The notes below the pieces were generated by a model. The model did not search any database. It was not told the DNA's origin and saw nothing but the letters and a program-made list of their open reading frames with translations. Below, one piece after another: positions 6,217 to 6,661 of a DNA stretch of 6,661 nucleotides (position 1 is its first letter; every line of letters starts with the position of its first letter). The position numbers and the translations under genes were made by a program. The stretch is from Nitrospira sp. (lineage in GTDB: Bacteria > Nitrospirota > Nitrospiria > Nitrospirales > Nitrospiraceae): positions 1 through 6,661 of the forward strand of contig JANYAJ010000160.1 of the NCBI GenBank assembly GCA_025361385.1, in the 5' to 3' direction.

Positions 6217-6661
6217 TTAGCGCACCCAGGGGGGAGGAACGGCGGAATTGGGAGTCAACCGCTCGATCGGTCCCACCGGCCGCTTGGAAGGTTCCGGTCC
6301 CAACAGGAGTCCTTCCGATGACGCCTCGCGCTTGAGCCGAACGACGACACCGCCCATCACATCCCACCGGCGAAAGCTCCGACGCCGCGCGCTGGGATGA
6401 TTGTTGTGGCAATCCACACAGGATTGGACGAACGCGAGATCCGCCGAGATGGCTTTGAATTGGTCGCCGTCCACGAACGTGAGCACACCCACATCGCGAT
6501 TTTTCTCCAACTGCACCAGCGCATCGCTTTCGGCGAGGGTCTTGGGACGATTCTCGGGATTGAGAGGCGTAAGGCCGATCAACCCCATCTCGAAACCGGT
6601 TACTTGATCGGCCGCAGCCTTGACGAATTGAGCCGGCAGCGGGATGTAGTGCGAATCTTTT
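6217..6661 (-). CDS. Tll0287-like (DUF3365) c-haem domain protein (5' partial)
   Basis: The frame is open from the right edge, leaving at least 147 residues and an N-terminus outside the window. The visible start YIPLPAQFVKAAADQV, then LIGLTPLNPENRP, and VQSCVDCHNNHPSARRR followed by DVMGGVVV match the DUF3365/Tll0287-like domain. The single CVDCH at 6406-6420 is a covalent c-type haem site with Cys, Cys and His all present. This domain is normally extracytoplasmic, a PAS-like sensor or redox module, often joined to signalling domains. Here it ends about 35 residues after the MGG strand in a Pro/Ser-rich tail, so no C-terminal histidine kinase or cyclase follows. A signal peptide is expected upstream but cannot be seen. 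It reads first in the minus-strand run that continues into the RBBP9-like gene after 15-39 bases. Confidence 0.88.
   Translation of the reverse strand, partial: KDSHYIPLPAQFVKAAADQVTGFEMGLIGLTPLNPENRPKTLAESDALVQLEKNRDVGVLTFVDGDQFKAISADLAFVQSCVDCHNNHPSARRRSFRRWDVMGGVVVRLKREASSEGLLLGPEPSKRPVGPIERLTPNSAVPPPWVR

Noticed and set aside
1..6661. CRISPR array, tRNA/rRNA or insertion sequence
   Set aside because: No regularly spaced repeats, no tRNA-like cloverleaf or rRNA segment, no transposase motif and no terminal inverted repeats were seen.

Overview
The window is a compact, GC-rich bacterial chromosome segment with eight recognisable or likely protein genes and one small uncharacterised one. 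No RNA gene, insertion sequence, CRISPR array or phage gene is visible. The gene content looks like housekeeping and accessory metabolism of a Nitrospira-like or similar environmental bacterium: a PYROXD2-type flavoenzyme, a Tll0287-like (DUF3365) c-haem protein, an RBBP9/YdeN hydrolase and a Tag glycosylase. That taxonomic guess is inference from base composition and gene types, not from a marker gene.

Layout. (1) Positions 1-1593, plus strand: a nearly complete FAD-dependent oxidoreductase of the phytoene desaturase/PYROXD2 group, cut at its N-terminus by the window edge. (2) Positions 1590-3903, minus strand: three genes in a probable operon, read in the order C39-like cysteine peptidase (3903-3490), 3-methyladenine DNA glycosylase I (3455-2865) and PHBH-fold FAD monooxygenase (2828-1590). 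The last gene converges on the first flavoenzyme, and their stop codons overlap in a single CTAG. (3) Positions 3904-4105: a divergent intergenic region with candidate promoter and operator sequences. (4) Positions 4106-4888, plus strand: a nitrilase-superfamily carbon-nitrogen hydrolase. (5) Positions 4883-4901: a perfect 19-base inverted repeat that contains the stop codons of two convergent genes and is probably a terminator. (6) Positions 4896-6661, minus strand: a tightly packed run read as DUF3365 haem protein (cut by the right edge), RBBP9-like serine hydrolase, an 88-residue unknown ORF, and a GNAT acetyltransferase.

The genes do not form an obvious single pathway. The middle minus-strand operon mixes a DNA base-repair enzyme with a small papain-like peptidase and a flavin monooxygenase. 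The right-hand operon mixes a periplasmic-type redox or sensor domain with small cytoplasmic enzymes. I found no convincing new system. The best leads are the compact C39-like peptidase that has no transporter, the short ORF fitted between RBBP9 and GNAT, and the dense repeat structure in the divergent promoter region.
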